This document shows positions 20,181-30,325 of a stretch of DNA of 64,000 nucleotides, piece after piece. The position numbers and the translations under genes are program-made. The stretch is from NCBI GenBank assembly GCA_949879795.1, contig CATLBR010000010.1, forward strand, positions 1-64,000, read 5' to 3'. How positions within the stretch are numbered: the first letter of the stretch is position 1; the number at the start of each line of letters is the position of its first letter. A model generated the notes under the pieces. The model did no database searches. It was not told where the DNA came from and worked only from the letters and a program-made list of their open reading frames with translations. Source of the stretch: an uncultured Hungatella sp. GTDB taxonomy: Bacteria > Bacillota > Clostridia > Lachnospirales > Lachnospiraceae.

Positions 20181-21773
20181 TCACATAAACTCCTCAAATC
20201 TCTCCCAACCTCCCAGCATTTGGGCAGGTATGATTCCCATCAATTCCTCCGGCACGCCGATTCCCTGGGAAATCGGATTCCCCAAACTCTTGTTGTACCA
20301 TCTGCCTTCGTATTCCACAACTTCCATAAAGAGAATATAGGGATTTCCGCCGATCTCAAAACCTATGGCCCAGGATTCCAGTCCGTCCGCCCCCATGTAC
20401 ACCTTCTCCATCTCAACGTCAAGGCTGCTCCGAGGCATGTTCACGCCTCCTGAACCGGCAAAAGCCTTTTCCGAAACAGAACCAAGGATTTCAAGAGATC
20501 CCCATTCCAGCTCTTTACCCAGTTCTTCCCAGCTCAGGGCATTTTTCCCTAAATCCGCCTCGGGTGTCTTCAAATATCGGTCCAGCAGACAGACCATCAT
20601 CCCCTGCCTTTCCACCTCTCTTTCCAGTTCCCCCTCCTGGTCCAGGCCCATGGCATCCCGGGCAAAGTCATTGGCAGGAGGCAGGCCGATATCCTGCCAG
20701 CCGAAAAGGCGGGGCAGCTGACACTGAACATAGGCATCAAAACTGTACTGCTCCAGATATGTCCGCAGATAGAAAGTCCCGACAGCCTGTTCCAGATCAT
20801 GGGATCTCAGGCTCTCCAGATAGGCCGACACCGCCTCACGGGGGCTGTCAAATCCTTTTTCCCTTTCCGTTCCCCCTTGACCTTTTTCGTCCTTCCTCCT
20901 GGTTTCCGGCAGACCTTCCCCGTCATTTTCCAGAAGCGGCCCTACGGCGGCCTCCCCGTCCGCATCCAGTCTGAGTGCCCCTGTGCCGCCCGTATCCAGC
21001 CCCAGCAGTTCCGTCAGAACATCTCCCGGCCTGTAGATGTACCATCTCTCTTCTTTCTCCGCCAAATCAAAAAACAGCATGTACTGGCATTCGTTTACCC
21101 TGACCGCCGCCGCCCTGCTCTCCAGTTCTATACCACTTTCACTCTCTCCCACGGTTTCCAGGTACTGCCGGCAGCTCTCCGCGTCCACGTCTTCACGCCC
21201 CGTCAGCTCCGTGACAGGAACAAAGCCCATAAACTCCAGGCCGTCAAAGTCCGCCTCCTCCATGTGCCGTCTCACCTGTTCCAGAAACTCCCCTGCCTCC
21301 TGGCTTCCGTTTTCCATCTTGCCGCCCAATCCCCCAGCAGGAATCCTGTCGATACCGCAGAGCATCTTGTACTGGCCGTAGATCCGTTTTACCTCGCCTT
21401 TATCCAGAAATGTGTCTCTCACCCGTCCGAAATCACTGTCCCGCAGCCCTGCCAGATAGCTGAGAACCGCCTCCTCAGGAGTCTCAAAACCCGTTTCCTT
21501 CTCAGATGCTGCCCCCTCGGATTCTTCCGGGACTTTCTCCCGCTCCCACTGGTTCAATTTTTCCAGAAACCCCTGAACCTCCTCTAATTCCGGCTTTGCC
21601 AGCAGCTCCGGCAGCTTTTCCAATTCCTCTGCCAGCTGTGACTCCGACATCTGAGGCTGCCTCCAGGGCGCATCCTTCCAGTCATACTTGTCCAGACGGA
21701 TCACAAGGCGCAGCGCCACGATCAGCAGCCCTATGCCCCAGAAAATTTTGCCCTTGCTTTTTAAAATCCTCAT
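20181..21773 (-). CDS. hypothetical membrane-anchored protein
   Basis: N-terminal hydrophobic anchor; two repeated FxTPEEAVLSYLAGLRDSDF / FDSPREAVSAYLESLRSHDL segments. Confidence 0.7.
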   Translation of the reverse strand: MRILKSKGKIFWGIGLLIVALRLVIRLDKYDWKDAPWRQPQMSESQLAEELEKLPELLAKPELEEVQGFLEKLNQWEREKVPEESEGAASEKETGFETPEEAVLSYLAGLRDSDFGRVRDTFLDKGEVKRIYGQYKMLCGIDRIPAGGLGGKMENGSQEAGEFLEQVRRHMEEADFDGLEFMGFVPVTELTGREDVDAESCRQYLETVGESESGIELESRAAAVRVNECQYMLFFDLAEKEERWYIYRPGDVLTELLGLDTGGTGALRLDADGEAAVGPLLENDGEGLPETRRKDEKGQGGTEREKGFDSPREAVSAYLESLRSHDLEQAVGTFYLRTYLEQYSFDAYVQCQLPRLFGWQDIGLPPANDFARDAMGLDQEGELEREVERQGMMVCLLDRYLKTPEADLGKNALSWEELGKELEWGSLEILGSVSEKAFAGSGGVNMPRSSLDVEMEKVYMGADGLESWAIGFEIGGNPYILFMEVVEYEGRWYNKSLGNPISQGIGVPEELMGIIPAQMLGGWERFEEFM

Positions 21774-21844
21774 CCCCGATACCTCTCATTCTTTCCTCCA
21801 ACCACCTCGGTTCCTCCGCGGCTTCTGGGCATGGTCCCCCATGA

Positions 21845-22237
21845 TCACGTTCCTCTGCTCAACCAGCACATGCCCTCATGAAAAAATACCCACAATAACT
21901 TCTCCTCAAAATTAACGACAATAATATCCGTAGAATAGAAAGCCTCGCCAAACACCGCCGGATAGGTATCTACAAAATATGTAATCTCCTTTGCTTCCAC
22001 AACAAAAGGACCATGCCGGCACACATAGCAATGATCCGTAATCACACACAACTCGCCCTCCATATGATGTAAAGCCCGCAGATACTCCAACACCTCGCGA
22101 TCTCCAAAACGTACTCTCTCCCCGATTCGGATTTCCTTCTCGACATTAAAATATAATTCATCTACCTTGCGAAAACTCCTTCCAAAAGCAGCGGCCATCT
22201 TCTCCTCAAACTCATTCCACGACATGATTTGATTCAT
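21845..22237 (-). CDS. hypothetical protein
   Basis: 130 aa, coherent acidic/aromatic globular composition. Confidence 0.55.
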   Translation of the reverse strand: MNQIMSWNEFEEKMAAAFGRSFRKVDELYFNVEKEIRIGERVRFGDREVLEYLRALHHMEGELCVITDHCYVCRHGPFVVEAKEITYFVDTYPAVFGEAFYSTDIIVVNFEEKLLWVFFHEGMCWLSRGT

Positions 22238-22257
22238 TCAACATACTCCTTATCCAT

Positions 22258-22914
22258 CTATTTTGTATGAGCTATGGTATGGTTAGAATAAGTATCCCAT
22301 GTTGGCTCATAATCTTCCGTCGCTTGATTTCCCCACATATCCCAACCTTCTCGAACTCCTCTTGCAAAAAGCTCAATCCTGGGTCCTTGACTACACGCTT
22401 CGATAATAGGAATAATTTCATCTGGCTTACGGCTGTGCTCTCGTTTCATCGCCCGAATAATATTAACTTGTGAGCGTGCCGGCTGTAGTGTTCGATTTGG
22501 AGCGCTTTTTTTCTTAATGCCAAATAAAATCAACTCTGTAACATTTCTAAAATAAAATCCAACCCCTCTGCCGTCAGGACCTCCGTCTTTTCGCACTTTT
22601 TCCCACACAATATTTCCCTTATATTCAAACCCCCACGCATCCATCACTTCCAAACCATCAGGGAGCAGAGCATTGGGAACCCACAAGTACAAATGCGCTT
22701 TTTCTCCCGCGATATCCGAAATCGGCAATTCCTTAATATCCGCAATTGTCATCGTCTCATATCTGGTCAAACGCTTATGTTCTGGAGCAACCTTCCCTGT
22801 TCTGTTCTGGAATTGCCACGGTGGATCTGCGTAAATTGTATTATACTTCTTTCCGTTTGTAAATTTCATTAGGCTCTGTATAGTATTTGTTAAATCTGCC
22901 ATATTCTTCAACAC
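22258..22914 (-). CDS. MT-A70 family DNA adenine methyltransferase
   Basis: YNTIYADPPWQFQNRT (DPPW motif), LYLWVPNALL. Confidence 0.92.
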   Translation of the reverse strand: MLKNMADLTNTIQSLMKFTNGKKYNTIYADPPWQFQNRTGKVAPEHKRLTRYETMTIADIKELPISDIAGEKAHLYLWVPNALLPDGLEVMDAWGFEYKGNIVWEKVRKDGGPDGRGVGFYFRNVTELILFGIKKKSAPNRTLQPARSQVNIIRAMKREHSRKPDEIIPIIEACSQGPRIELFARGVREGWDMWGNQATEDYEPTWDTYSNHTIAHTK

Positions 22915-23569
22915 ATTCCTTTCCTATTCCCACCGCTAAAATAGGGCAGCCGCCATTGCGGCGAGAATCAAGTCTATAAAGCAGCTTCCCTATCCATGTA
23001 GTACTCGCTCCATACTTTTTTATTAATGACTGACCACTATCGTCTTTTTCCTGTTTAAAAATATCATTAAGGGCTTCTGCTCTCGTCACGATAACTCCTA
23101 CATCAATTAATCCACAATCAAAGTATGTCCTCATCGCCAGCAAATCTCTGTCAAATGTTTGATCTTTGCTGTTCCACTCAAGGTCAAAAGCAACTCTGTT
23201 TTTCAAAAAATCTATATTGTGGCCATCAATATATCCCTCAATTGTTTCAACCTCATAGGGTTCGTCCGCAAAACGTCCCCTTCTCTGAACCGTCTGACGA
23301 GGATATTTTTTTACAATCAGGTCGCCGCTTATCCTAATTTCTCTCCACCCATAAGGATATAATACTTCGTCAAACTTTTTGGGTATCGGGGATTCGTTAC
23401 CACCAGATTTCTTTATATCCGCCAAAGTAAGTTTTAATTTTCGCAAACACTCTTGCAGCTCTTGCCATTCTGTTGGAAAAGCATCATGGAGTATCTCTAA
23501 GGCATGACCATAATTATAAAATTCAAATCTGCTTAAAAGATCATTATCAACATATTTTTTCAGATCCAT
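22841..23569 (-). CDS. BglII/BstYI-like type II restriction endonuclease
   Basis: IDGHNIDFLKNRVAFDLEWNSKDQTFDRDL catalytic region; overlaps the methylase gene by 74 bp. Confidence 0.82.
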   Translation of the reverse strand: MDLKKYVDNDLLSRFEFYNYGHALEILHDAFPTEWQELQECLRKLKLTLADIKKSGGNESPIPKKFDEVLYPYGWREIRISGDLIVKKYPRQTVQRRGRFADEPYEVETIEGYIDGHNIDFLKNRVAFDLEWNSKDQTFDRDLLAMRTYFDCGLIDVGVIVTRAEALNDIFKQEKDDSGQSLIKKYGASTTWIGKLLYRLDSRRNGGCPILAVGIGKECVEEYGRFNKYYTEPNEIYKRKEV

Positions 23570-23572
23570 ATC

Positions 23573-25036
23573 TTATCCCTTTTCACTTTTTTCCTGCTTC
23601 ACATCCCCCGCCATCTCCCCAACAAGCATCTCCTGATACCCCGCCCGCCTCTGTTCTCGTATCCTCTTTGCCGTCTCTTTCAGCACCGGGTGGGTCAGAT
23701 TCCTCATCATCTCCATCCTCCGCTCCGACACCGGTTCCTGGGAAAGGGCCTTCTCATAGTCCTCCCCGCTCATTCTCCAGATGTACACCCTGCCCGGGAA
23801 GCTGGCGTAAATCCTCTGGGCGATGTCCAGGCCCTCCGGGTCCATATCCCCTGCGTACCAGAAAGAAGTTCCCTCATTACCCTCACACAAAAGCTCCATC
23901 AGCCTGTAGGCAGCGGTTCTCGGCTGCCCTGATGTACACAAAAGAGTGACCGCTGTGTCGGAAAGCCGCCCGGCCAGCTCGCTGAAAACCATCTCATTTT
24001 CCACCACATAGATCTTCTCAGACTCCCCGAAAGCACGGATACCGCAGGCCAGATTGGCCAGAGAGATGATACATGGCTCCCGCCTCAGACAGTAACCCTC
24101 ATAGGCAGGATGCAATCCCTCCTCCGTCATCAGATGAATGCCAAAGGCAGCCACGGTGCTGGACAGTTCATCCACCCATATCCCGTTTCTCTCATACAGC
24201 TCCTTCCACTGCCTGGCGTTTTCCGGAAATTCGCTGCCGTCACGGCGGCAGAGGACGTAGGATAAAAGGGTTCCCGCCGTATTCTGACGGTCCAGGGCAT
24301 GGGGATTGCCTGTAGCCTTTGCCGCCAGAACCGCCAGACGGATTCCCCGCCATCCATAATCCCCTGTCTCTCCCAGCCTGCCCCTGGACCCGCTTAATCC
24401 GAGGCACCGGGCAACCTCCCGGATCCGTTCCCTGGCAGACTCCTCCGACTTCTGATACTCCTTCATCACAGTGGTGTATCCCTGGTTTTTCTGTTCCCTC
24501 ATCTGCCGCAGCCAGCCGATGACCTCCTGGGCGGCGGTATCCTCCCCCGATTTCTTCCTGTCGTCTTCTTCTGCCTTGGGCCTCTCCTCCCCTGGCTTCT
24601 TCCCCTCCGTCGGCCTCTCTCCTTCCTGCCATATCTCCCTCTCCGTTGGCTTCCTCTCTTCCTCCCCCCACATCTCCCTCTCCAGCCCGTCCCAGAACTC
24701 CCTCTCCCTGTTCCGTTTCCGCTCCCTCCTCTCCCGGTTTCCCACCACCGGTTCCCCAAAATACTCCTCCAAAAGCTCCCTCAGCGACACAGCGCCGTAC
24801 CGGCTCTCCCTCAGGGCCTTCTCAAACTCCCCCAGAGTAAAACGAATCCTCTCCGTCTCCATAGGCCTGCCCATAAACCGCTCCAGGGCCCTTCTCTCCT
24901 TCTCGGTCCCCCCAGTCAAAGTCACCGTGCCCGCTGTCCGCCCCAGGCTCTCCCACTTCTTTCGCATCTCCTGAAAGATCCGCTGATACTCCGGCTGACT
25001 CTTAAAATACAGCCCCCACTCTTCTCTACTGCTCAT
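23573..25036 (-). CDS. jetD: Wadjet JetD-like protein (DUF2399/TIGR02679-type, Toprim-like nuclease)
   Basis: IYVVENEMVFSELAGRL, LLCTSGQPRTAAYRLMELL, FWYAGDMDPEGLDIAQRI. Confidence 0.8.
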   Translation of the reverse strand: MSSREEWGLYFKSQPEYQRIFQEMRKKWESLGRTAGTVTLTGGTEKERRALERFMGRPMETERIRFTLGEFEKALRESRYGAVSLRELLEEYFGEPVVGNRERRERKRNREREFWDGLEREMWGEEERKPTEREIWQEGERPTEGKKPGEERPKAEEDDRKKSGEDTAAQEVIGWLRQMREQKNQGYTTVMKEYQKSEESARERIREVARCLGLSGSRGRLGETGDYGWRGIRLAVLAAKATGNPHALDRQNTAGTLLSYVLCRRDGSEFPENARQWKELYERNGIWVDELSSTVAAFGIHLMTEEGLHPAYEGYCLRREPCIISLANLACGIRAFGESEKIYVVENEMVFSELAGRLSDTAVTLLCTSGQPRTAAYRLMELLCEGNEGTSFWYAGDMDPEGLDIAQRIYASFPGRVYIWRMSGEDYEKALSQEPVSERRMEMMRNLTHPVLKETAKRIREQRRAGYQEMLVGEMAGDVKQEKSEKG

Positions 25037-28000
25037 CTAATATCCTTTCATGTCCGTTCCAGGTATAATGGATCACCGTCACGGTCCGGGCGTCCGCGGG
25101 GCGGTAAAGCTCCGAGATCCGAAGGGCCGGAACCGTCTCATAGCATCCCCAGATTGCCTGGGAATTCATAATATAATCAAAATCCAGGGTATTTACCAGC
25201 TTGAACATGCTGCTGATATTCTTGTCGTCCACCCCGGCAAAGGCCTCGTCCAACGCCATCATTCTGGGAAAATCCTGTTTTGACGACTTCTGATACTGGG
25301 CGCTGACAGCGGCAAACAAGGGCACATACATGGCCATGGCCTTCTCCCCGCCGCTGAATTTGTTAAAGGCGCCGTTGGTGAGAGGCTTCTTCTCCCCCTG
25401 GTTCCGGTAGTAAAACATCCGAAACTCAAACCATTTCCGGTAGTCCAGGGCATCCCGGACCATGTCGATATAATTGATCACACTGCCGTTTTCCTCCAGT
25501 TTCGCCTTTTCCGCCTGGATCTTGCTGCGGAAATGGCGTGCCACCCGCTCGATATCCTCAGAAGTCAGAAGAGACTGATCCCTTCTCAGCAATTTTTCCA
25601 GCTCCAGGGTGTCGATCTCCTGCTCCCCCTCAGCGCTTCTGGCCCTCCACTCCAGAGAAAAGCTCAGTCCCACGGAAGTGTCCATGTCCTTCATCAGGGC
25701 CGACATATTCCGGATCCACTGACGGCTCTCCTCGATCCGATCCGTCAGCTGCTGGCTCAGGGTCCGGGACAAAATGTCCACGAAAATCTCCCTGTCCTTC
25801 TCCTGGATCAGAAGCTCCGTCTCCTCTATGGAATTTTTCAGAGCCTGGACAAACTGGGCAAAATACAGTTTCTTCCCGTTCCAAACCGAATAGATCCGCT
25901 GACGTTTTCTCAGGGACAGGCCGTCTGAGGCCCCCTCCTCAAAACAGTCCTCCATGGCAATGCCGTAGCCCAGAAGGCTTCCACTGTACTTATGGTAGTT
26001 CTCATGAAGAGCCCCTACCAGAGCCCCCGCTTCCCGGTTCCGGTCAACCTCCCTCACAGAAGCCCAGGCCTCCACGGCACACTCCTTCAAAGTCCTGGTG
26101 CCCCTGTCAAGCACCAGCTTTAAGTCCAGCTCCTCCTGAAAATAATCCCGAAGGCTGGTCTCCCGGCCAATCTCCTTCACCAGGTTTCCTTTCATCTCCT
26201 CCAGCCGTCTGATTCCCTGGTCTTTCTGGCTTCTGATCACAGCCAGCCGTTCTCCCCATTCCCTTAAGTTTTCCTCCAGTCTCTCTTTCTCCGTCCGAAG
26301 CTGCTCCAGACGCATGGCCAGCTGACGGTTCTCCGGCCGGTTTAAAAATTCTTCCGCCTTCCTGATGGCCGTCTCCGTGATCTCCAGCTCCTTCTTCTTC
26401 TCGGAAAGCTCACGCAGAGCCATGTCCTGGCTGTCCTCATACTGTTCCGCCCGCTCACGCTCCCGCTCCAGCAATTCCTTCTGATGGCTCAGATCACGGA
26501 GTTTCGAGCAGGTCCGGGACCAGAGATCCAGATACTCCTCCGACGTCTCTGCCGCCTCCTGGTAGGCACTTAAGGTTCTGCCGTAGGGAAGCTCCCTGGC
26601 CATGCGGATCACCTTCTGAAGACAGGCTTCCTTCTCCGCCTTCACCCTCTCCTCCTTCCCGCGGGCCTCCTCCAGATTCCTCTGCTCCTGTTCCAGATAC
26701 CACCGGCATTCCTTCTCCCTGCCTAAAATCCCGTCCAGGATCTCGCTGTCCGGCACCTGGGTCAGCTCCTGTTCCAGCCTCTTTAACCGCTCTGCCAGAA
26801 TCCGAATTTCCCCGTCCAGAGCCTTTTCCCGCTCCTCAAGAACCTTCAGCTCCTGTGACACCAGCTCCATCTGCCGCTCCAGCCTCTGTTTTCTCGTCAG
26901 CTGTCCGATAAAGGAAGCCTGTTCGCTCCCCAGATTCCTGCCCTCCAGGATCCCGTTTCTGAAAAATCCGTCCTTCCTCAGAGAAATTCCCCCGGAAACG
27001 TCTTCCTGCCCCTCCCCCATGGCCTTCAGCACAGACTCTGCCTCAGACTTAAGATCCCCAGGCAGGCCGGGAGCCGGGACCAGCCTGTCAAAAGGCTTCC
27101 CCCGTTCCGATTCCTGCACGCATATCATCACATCCGTGTACTCCGGAAACTCTTTCCGAACCCTGTTCCAGTGACGGCGGCTCACGATCAGGGCATCCAA
27201 AAGCCCTGCCTCCTTAAGCTGCTCCTCCAGAAGATTTCTCTCCGCCTCCCCAAGCCCCGGAGAAAACTCCATGGCCTGATAAAAGGGGATCCAGGAAATT
27301 CCCGCCTCTGTCAGCATGTCCCTGGACCGGACCCGGCTTTCCGGCCGTTTGGGCTCCCAGTCCTTCTGCTCCCTGAGACTCTTTAACTCCTCCCTCTTTT
27401 CCTTTTCCTCAGAAATGATGTTCTCCCTGTCCTGTTCTTTCTGCCCTTTTTGTCTCATGAGAAGATTCTGCCGGTCAGCGGACAGCTGCTCCCAGCTTCT
27501 GCGGATAGCCATCCGGTCCCCCGGCCCCTCATAGGCCAGGATCCGCCCCTCCAGTTCTTTGAGAAATCCCGGATCCGGTATAAGCTCCTGATTCTTTCTG
27601 GACAGCTCACAACAGCCCTGGATCCAGCCGTCCCTGGCCTGCTCCCTCTCCTCCTCCAGTCTCTCAAGGTCCGCCTCCCGTTTCACCGTCACCCCCAGAC
27701 ATCTGGCGCTCTCGGCGGCCGCCTCGTCATACCGCCGCTCCACCTCCTCCTGCTCCCGGAGTATCTCGATTCCCTGGGCGATCCTGCGGTTCCACTCCCG
27801 GATTTCCCTGGAAATGTCGTCGATCCCCTCCACCTGCTCTTCTGTCATCTTCTGTACCGCCTGTCCGTGAAGGCTGAACTCCATAACCTCCTGAAGACTC
27901 TCCATCTCATCCCGGTTCTCCCCTATGCGGTCCCGGCAGTCCTCCACATTTCCCTCGTACTCCCGGATCCGCCTGTCAGTCTCCACCAGGCTCTCTCTCA

Positions 28001-29081
28001 CGGAATCCGCCTTCTCCTGCCATCTCTGCCTCTCCCCTTCCAGCTTTTTCTTCCGGTCACGGCTGTCCATGAGACGCTTTGTCACCTGATCCAGATCCGT
28101 CTCCCTGAGGCTGTCCAGCTCCACGTCCACCAGAATTTTCCTCTGCTCCCCCTCTTCCTTCAGCCTTCCCTTCTCCCTCTCCTCCTGGCTCAGCAGCTCC
28201 TGCCTGGACTCCTCTTCTTCCAGCTCCCGTTTCAAGTCCTCCGTCCTTCTGCTGGATTCCATGTAGGCCCTGGCCTTCCGCCCCAGCATAAACTGGTTGT
28301 AGCGGGTATACTCCTTCTGAATATTCTGAGCGTCCTTCTGGGCCGCCTTCAGGTGATCCAGATTATTCTGGATCGCGTCCATTTTCTCCATGGCGTCAAC
28401 CATGGCCCGAAGCTCCTCGTCCGTGAGAGTCTGAAGAGACTCATTTAAAATGTCATAGACCTTTGTGGGCTTAAACTCCTTGGACAGCTTGGGCGCCCGG
28501 ACCTTCACCAGCAGCCGGATAAACTGCTCATACTGCTCCATTCTCCGGAACCCAAAAATATACTTGTTCACCATGGCCTTGTACTCTCCCTGCGAGTCGG
28601 TAAAAGGCACCTCCTGCCCCAGAACCTTTTTCAAGTCCTGTTTCGAGTAGGGAATCCTGACACTCCCCACCTCCTTATAGAGATTCACATCATAGCCGAT
28701 CCGCCTCCCGTCCATGAGCACAAATCCCCAGAAGGCCATGGGAGCACCCTTTCTGGCTCTCTGCCCGATCCCGATGGTTCGGTACTGATCCCTATCCTCT
28801 TTCTTAAACTCCAGAAAAAGATAGCCCGTAGATTCCTCCCGCCCCTCTTCCCCCAGAAAATAGTACTCCATCTTCCGGTCGCTGGAGCCGAACGGATCCA
28901 GACGGCTGGGAGTCCTGTCCCCGTCCAGGATAAAAGGAATAAAGCTCTGGGTCGTAATCGATTTTCCAGAGCCGTTTTGTCCCCGAAGCAAGAGCTTCCC
29001 GTCTTCAAATGTAAAAATTTCCTCATCGTATAACCAAAAATTTACGAACCCCATCCGGTTCATCCTAAAGCGGCTGCCCAT
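25026..29081 (-). CDS. jetC: Wadjet JetC-like SMC/SbcC-type ATPase (TIGR02680-type)
   Basis: Walker A LLRGQNGSGKSITTQSF, long coiled coils, NKFSGGEKAMAMYVPLFAAV signature, MMALDEAFAGVDDKN Walker B; start set at MGSRFRMNRMGFVNFW. Confidence 0.9.
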   Translation of the reverse strand: MGSRFRMNRMGFVNFWLYDEEIFTFEDGKLLLRGQNGSGKSITTQSFIPFILDGDRTPSRLDPFGSSDRKMEYYFLGEEGREESTGYLFLEFKKEDRDQYRTIGIGQRARKGAPMAFWGFVLMDGRRIGYDVNLYKEVGSVRIPYSKQDLKKVLGQEVPFTDSQGEYKAMVNKYIFGFRRMEQYEQFIRLLVKVRAPKLSKEFKPTKVYDILNESLQTLTDEELRAMVDAMEKMDAIQNNLDHLKAAQKDAQNIQKEYTRYNQFMLGRKARAYMESSRRTEDLKRELEEEESRQELLSQEEREKGRLKEEGEQRKILVDVELDSLRETDLDQVTKRLMDSRDRKKKLEGERQRWQEKADSVRESLVETDRRIREYEGNVEDCRDRIGENRDEMESLQEVMEFSLHGQAVQKMTEEQVEGIDDISREIREWNRRIAQGIEILREQEEVERRYDEAAAESARCLGVTVKREADLERLEEEREQARDGWIQGCCELSRKNQELIPDPGFLKELEGRILAYEGPGDRMAIRRSWEQLSADRQNLLMRQKGQKEQDRENIISEEKEKREELKSLREQKDWEPKRPESRVRSRDMLTEAGISWIPFYQAMEFSPGLGEAERNLLEEQLKEAGLLDALIVSRRHWNRVRKEFPEYTDVMICVQESERGKPFDRLVPAPGLPGDLKSEAESVLKAMGEGQEDVSGGISLRKDGFFRNGILEGRNLGSEQASFIGQLTRKQRLERQMELVSQELKVLEEREKALDGEIRILAERLKRLEQELTQVPDSEILDGILGREKECRWYLEQEQRNLEEARGKEERVKAEKEACLQKVIRMARELPYGRTLSAYQEAAETSEEYLDLWSRTCSKLRDLSHQKELLERERERAEQYEDSQDMALRELSEKKKELEITETAIRKAEEFLNRPENRQLAMRLEQLRTEKERLEENLREWGERLAVIRSQKDQGIRRLEEMKGNLVKEIGRETSLRDYFQEELDLKLVLDRGTRTLKECAVEAWASVREVDRNREAGALVGALHENYHKYSGSLLGYGIAMEDCFEEGASDGLSLRKRQRIYSVWNGKKLYFAQFVQALKNSIEETELLIQEKDREIFVDILSRTLSQQLTDRIEESRQWIRNMSALMKDMDTSVGLSFSLEWRARSAEGEQEIDTLELEKLLRRDQSLLTSEDIERVARHFRSKIQAEKAKLEENGSVINYIDMVRDALDYRKWFEFRMFYYRNQGEKKPLTNGAFNKFSGGEKAMAMYVPLFAAVSAQYQKSSKQDFPRMMALDEAFAGVDDKNISSMFKLVNTLDFDYIMNSQAIWGCYETVPALRISELYRPADARTVTVIHYTWNGHERILDEQ

Positions 29082-29097
29082 GGCCCTTTCACTCCTT

Positions 29098-30219
29098 TTA
29101 TTCAAAATCCGCCGGGTAAAACCCCGTCTGCTTCCCCGCTGCCGGACAGATGACCACTTCCTCATTTGTCTCCCGGATCATCATCCAGTCCTTCATATAT
29201 GCTTTCACCGCTGCCGTCACCCTGTCCGGGGCCATGTCCCGGTACTCTTTGCTCCAGGCGCTCTTCCATCGCTTCTGACAGGAAGTAACAAGGGCCGCAA
29301 ATTCCTCCTGGGATATGTGGAGCGTCTCGTCCCCCTCCCGCAGCCACTGTCCCCCTTCCTCCTTCTCCCGAATCATGGTCCCAAGCAGCAGAATCACCTC
29401 CGGAAGCTGGGCGTCCCTGGGGTGAACCTTCCCGTAGGAATCCTCCTCTTCCAGCACCCAGAAAGCGGCATTCCTGTGAATATCCAGCCGTCCCCCCAGA
29501 TGTTCCCTCATATTTTTCTCGATCCACTGCCTCTGGTTTTTCAGGTACAGAGAATCCGCATCCTCCACCGTGTCCCAGTACATGGCAGGACAGGCCGTCA
29601 ATCGCCGGTAAACACGGTGGACACGGTAACGTCCCCGGTCCGTCTCCTGATCCTCCAGCCGCTCCTTCTCAAAATCCTCCCATGAATCGCATTCTTTCAG
29701 GTCAAAGGGAAAGCTGGTGGCAAAATACCGGGACAGACCCGTATTCTCATACAAGACCTCCTGACCCATCTCCTGGCTCAAAAGCTGGCTGTTGCCCTCG
29801 TAGACCCGGAGCATTCCCAGGTTCTCCACATACTGGAGGACCCGGACCATGGATTTCCTCTGAGAAAAGGAATTCCAGTCCACCTCCATCCATTTTCTCA
29901 GCCGCATCCCCACATAATCGATGAGCTCCGACAAAAGAAACTGCTCCTGCTCCTCTTTGTCCTCCAGAAACATGAGCACAACGCAGAGGATCACATAATC
30001 CCGGACCTCCTGGAATTCCCGAATCCCCATAAAGCTCTCCGCGTGGGCGGGTATCTTCTCCAGCTTCAGGAAACGCTCATGGTTCAGCAGCTTCCACCCC
30101 AGCTGTTCCCTGGCAAACTTCTGAAACCCGGGGATATCCCGTTTCACTTTATTGTACAACTCCCGGTCCTGTTCCCTGCAGATCCAGTAATTTTCAATCA
30201 GCGACACAATCCCACTCAT
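29098..30219 (-). CDS. jetB: Wadjet JetB-like protein (DUF2398/TIGR02678-type)
   Basis: Position between JetA and JetC; LIENYWICREQDRELYNKVKRDIPGFQKFAREQLGWKLL; start set at MSGIVSL. Confidence 0.78.
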   Translation of the reverse strand: MSGIVSLIENYWICREQDRELYNKVKRDIPGFQKFAREQLGWKLLNHERFLKLEKIPAHAESFMGIREFQEVRDYVILCVVLMFLEDKEEQEQFLLSELIDYVGMRLRKWMEVDWNSFSQRKSMVRVLQYVENLGMLRVYEGNSQLLSQEMGQEVLYENTGLSRYFATSFPFDLKECDSWEDFEKERLEDQETDRGRYRVHRVYRRLTACPAMYWDTVEDADSLYLKNQRQWIEKNMREHLGGRLDIHRNAAFWVLEEEDSYGKVHPRDAQLPEVILLLGTMIREKEEGGQWLREGDETLHISQEEFAALVTSCQKRWKSAWSKEYRDMAPDRVTAAVKAYMKDWMMIRETNEEVVICPAAGKQTGFYPADFE

Positions 30220-30325
30220 ATCATCAACCCTTTCCGTGGCCGCCCGGGACAGTATTTTACCCTGACCAAACCACAAGATATGCCCTCCGGGCACACCGTA
30301 ACTCATGCCGCTTCGCGGCCGGAGG

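Noticed and set aside
27450-28448. Plus-strand 332-aa leucine/histidine-rich ORF opposite jetC
   Set aside because: Mirror of coiled-coil coding sequence, not a gene.
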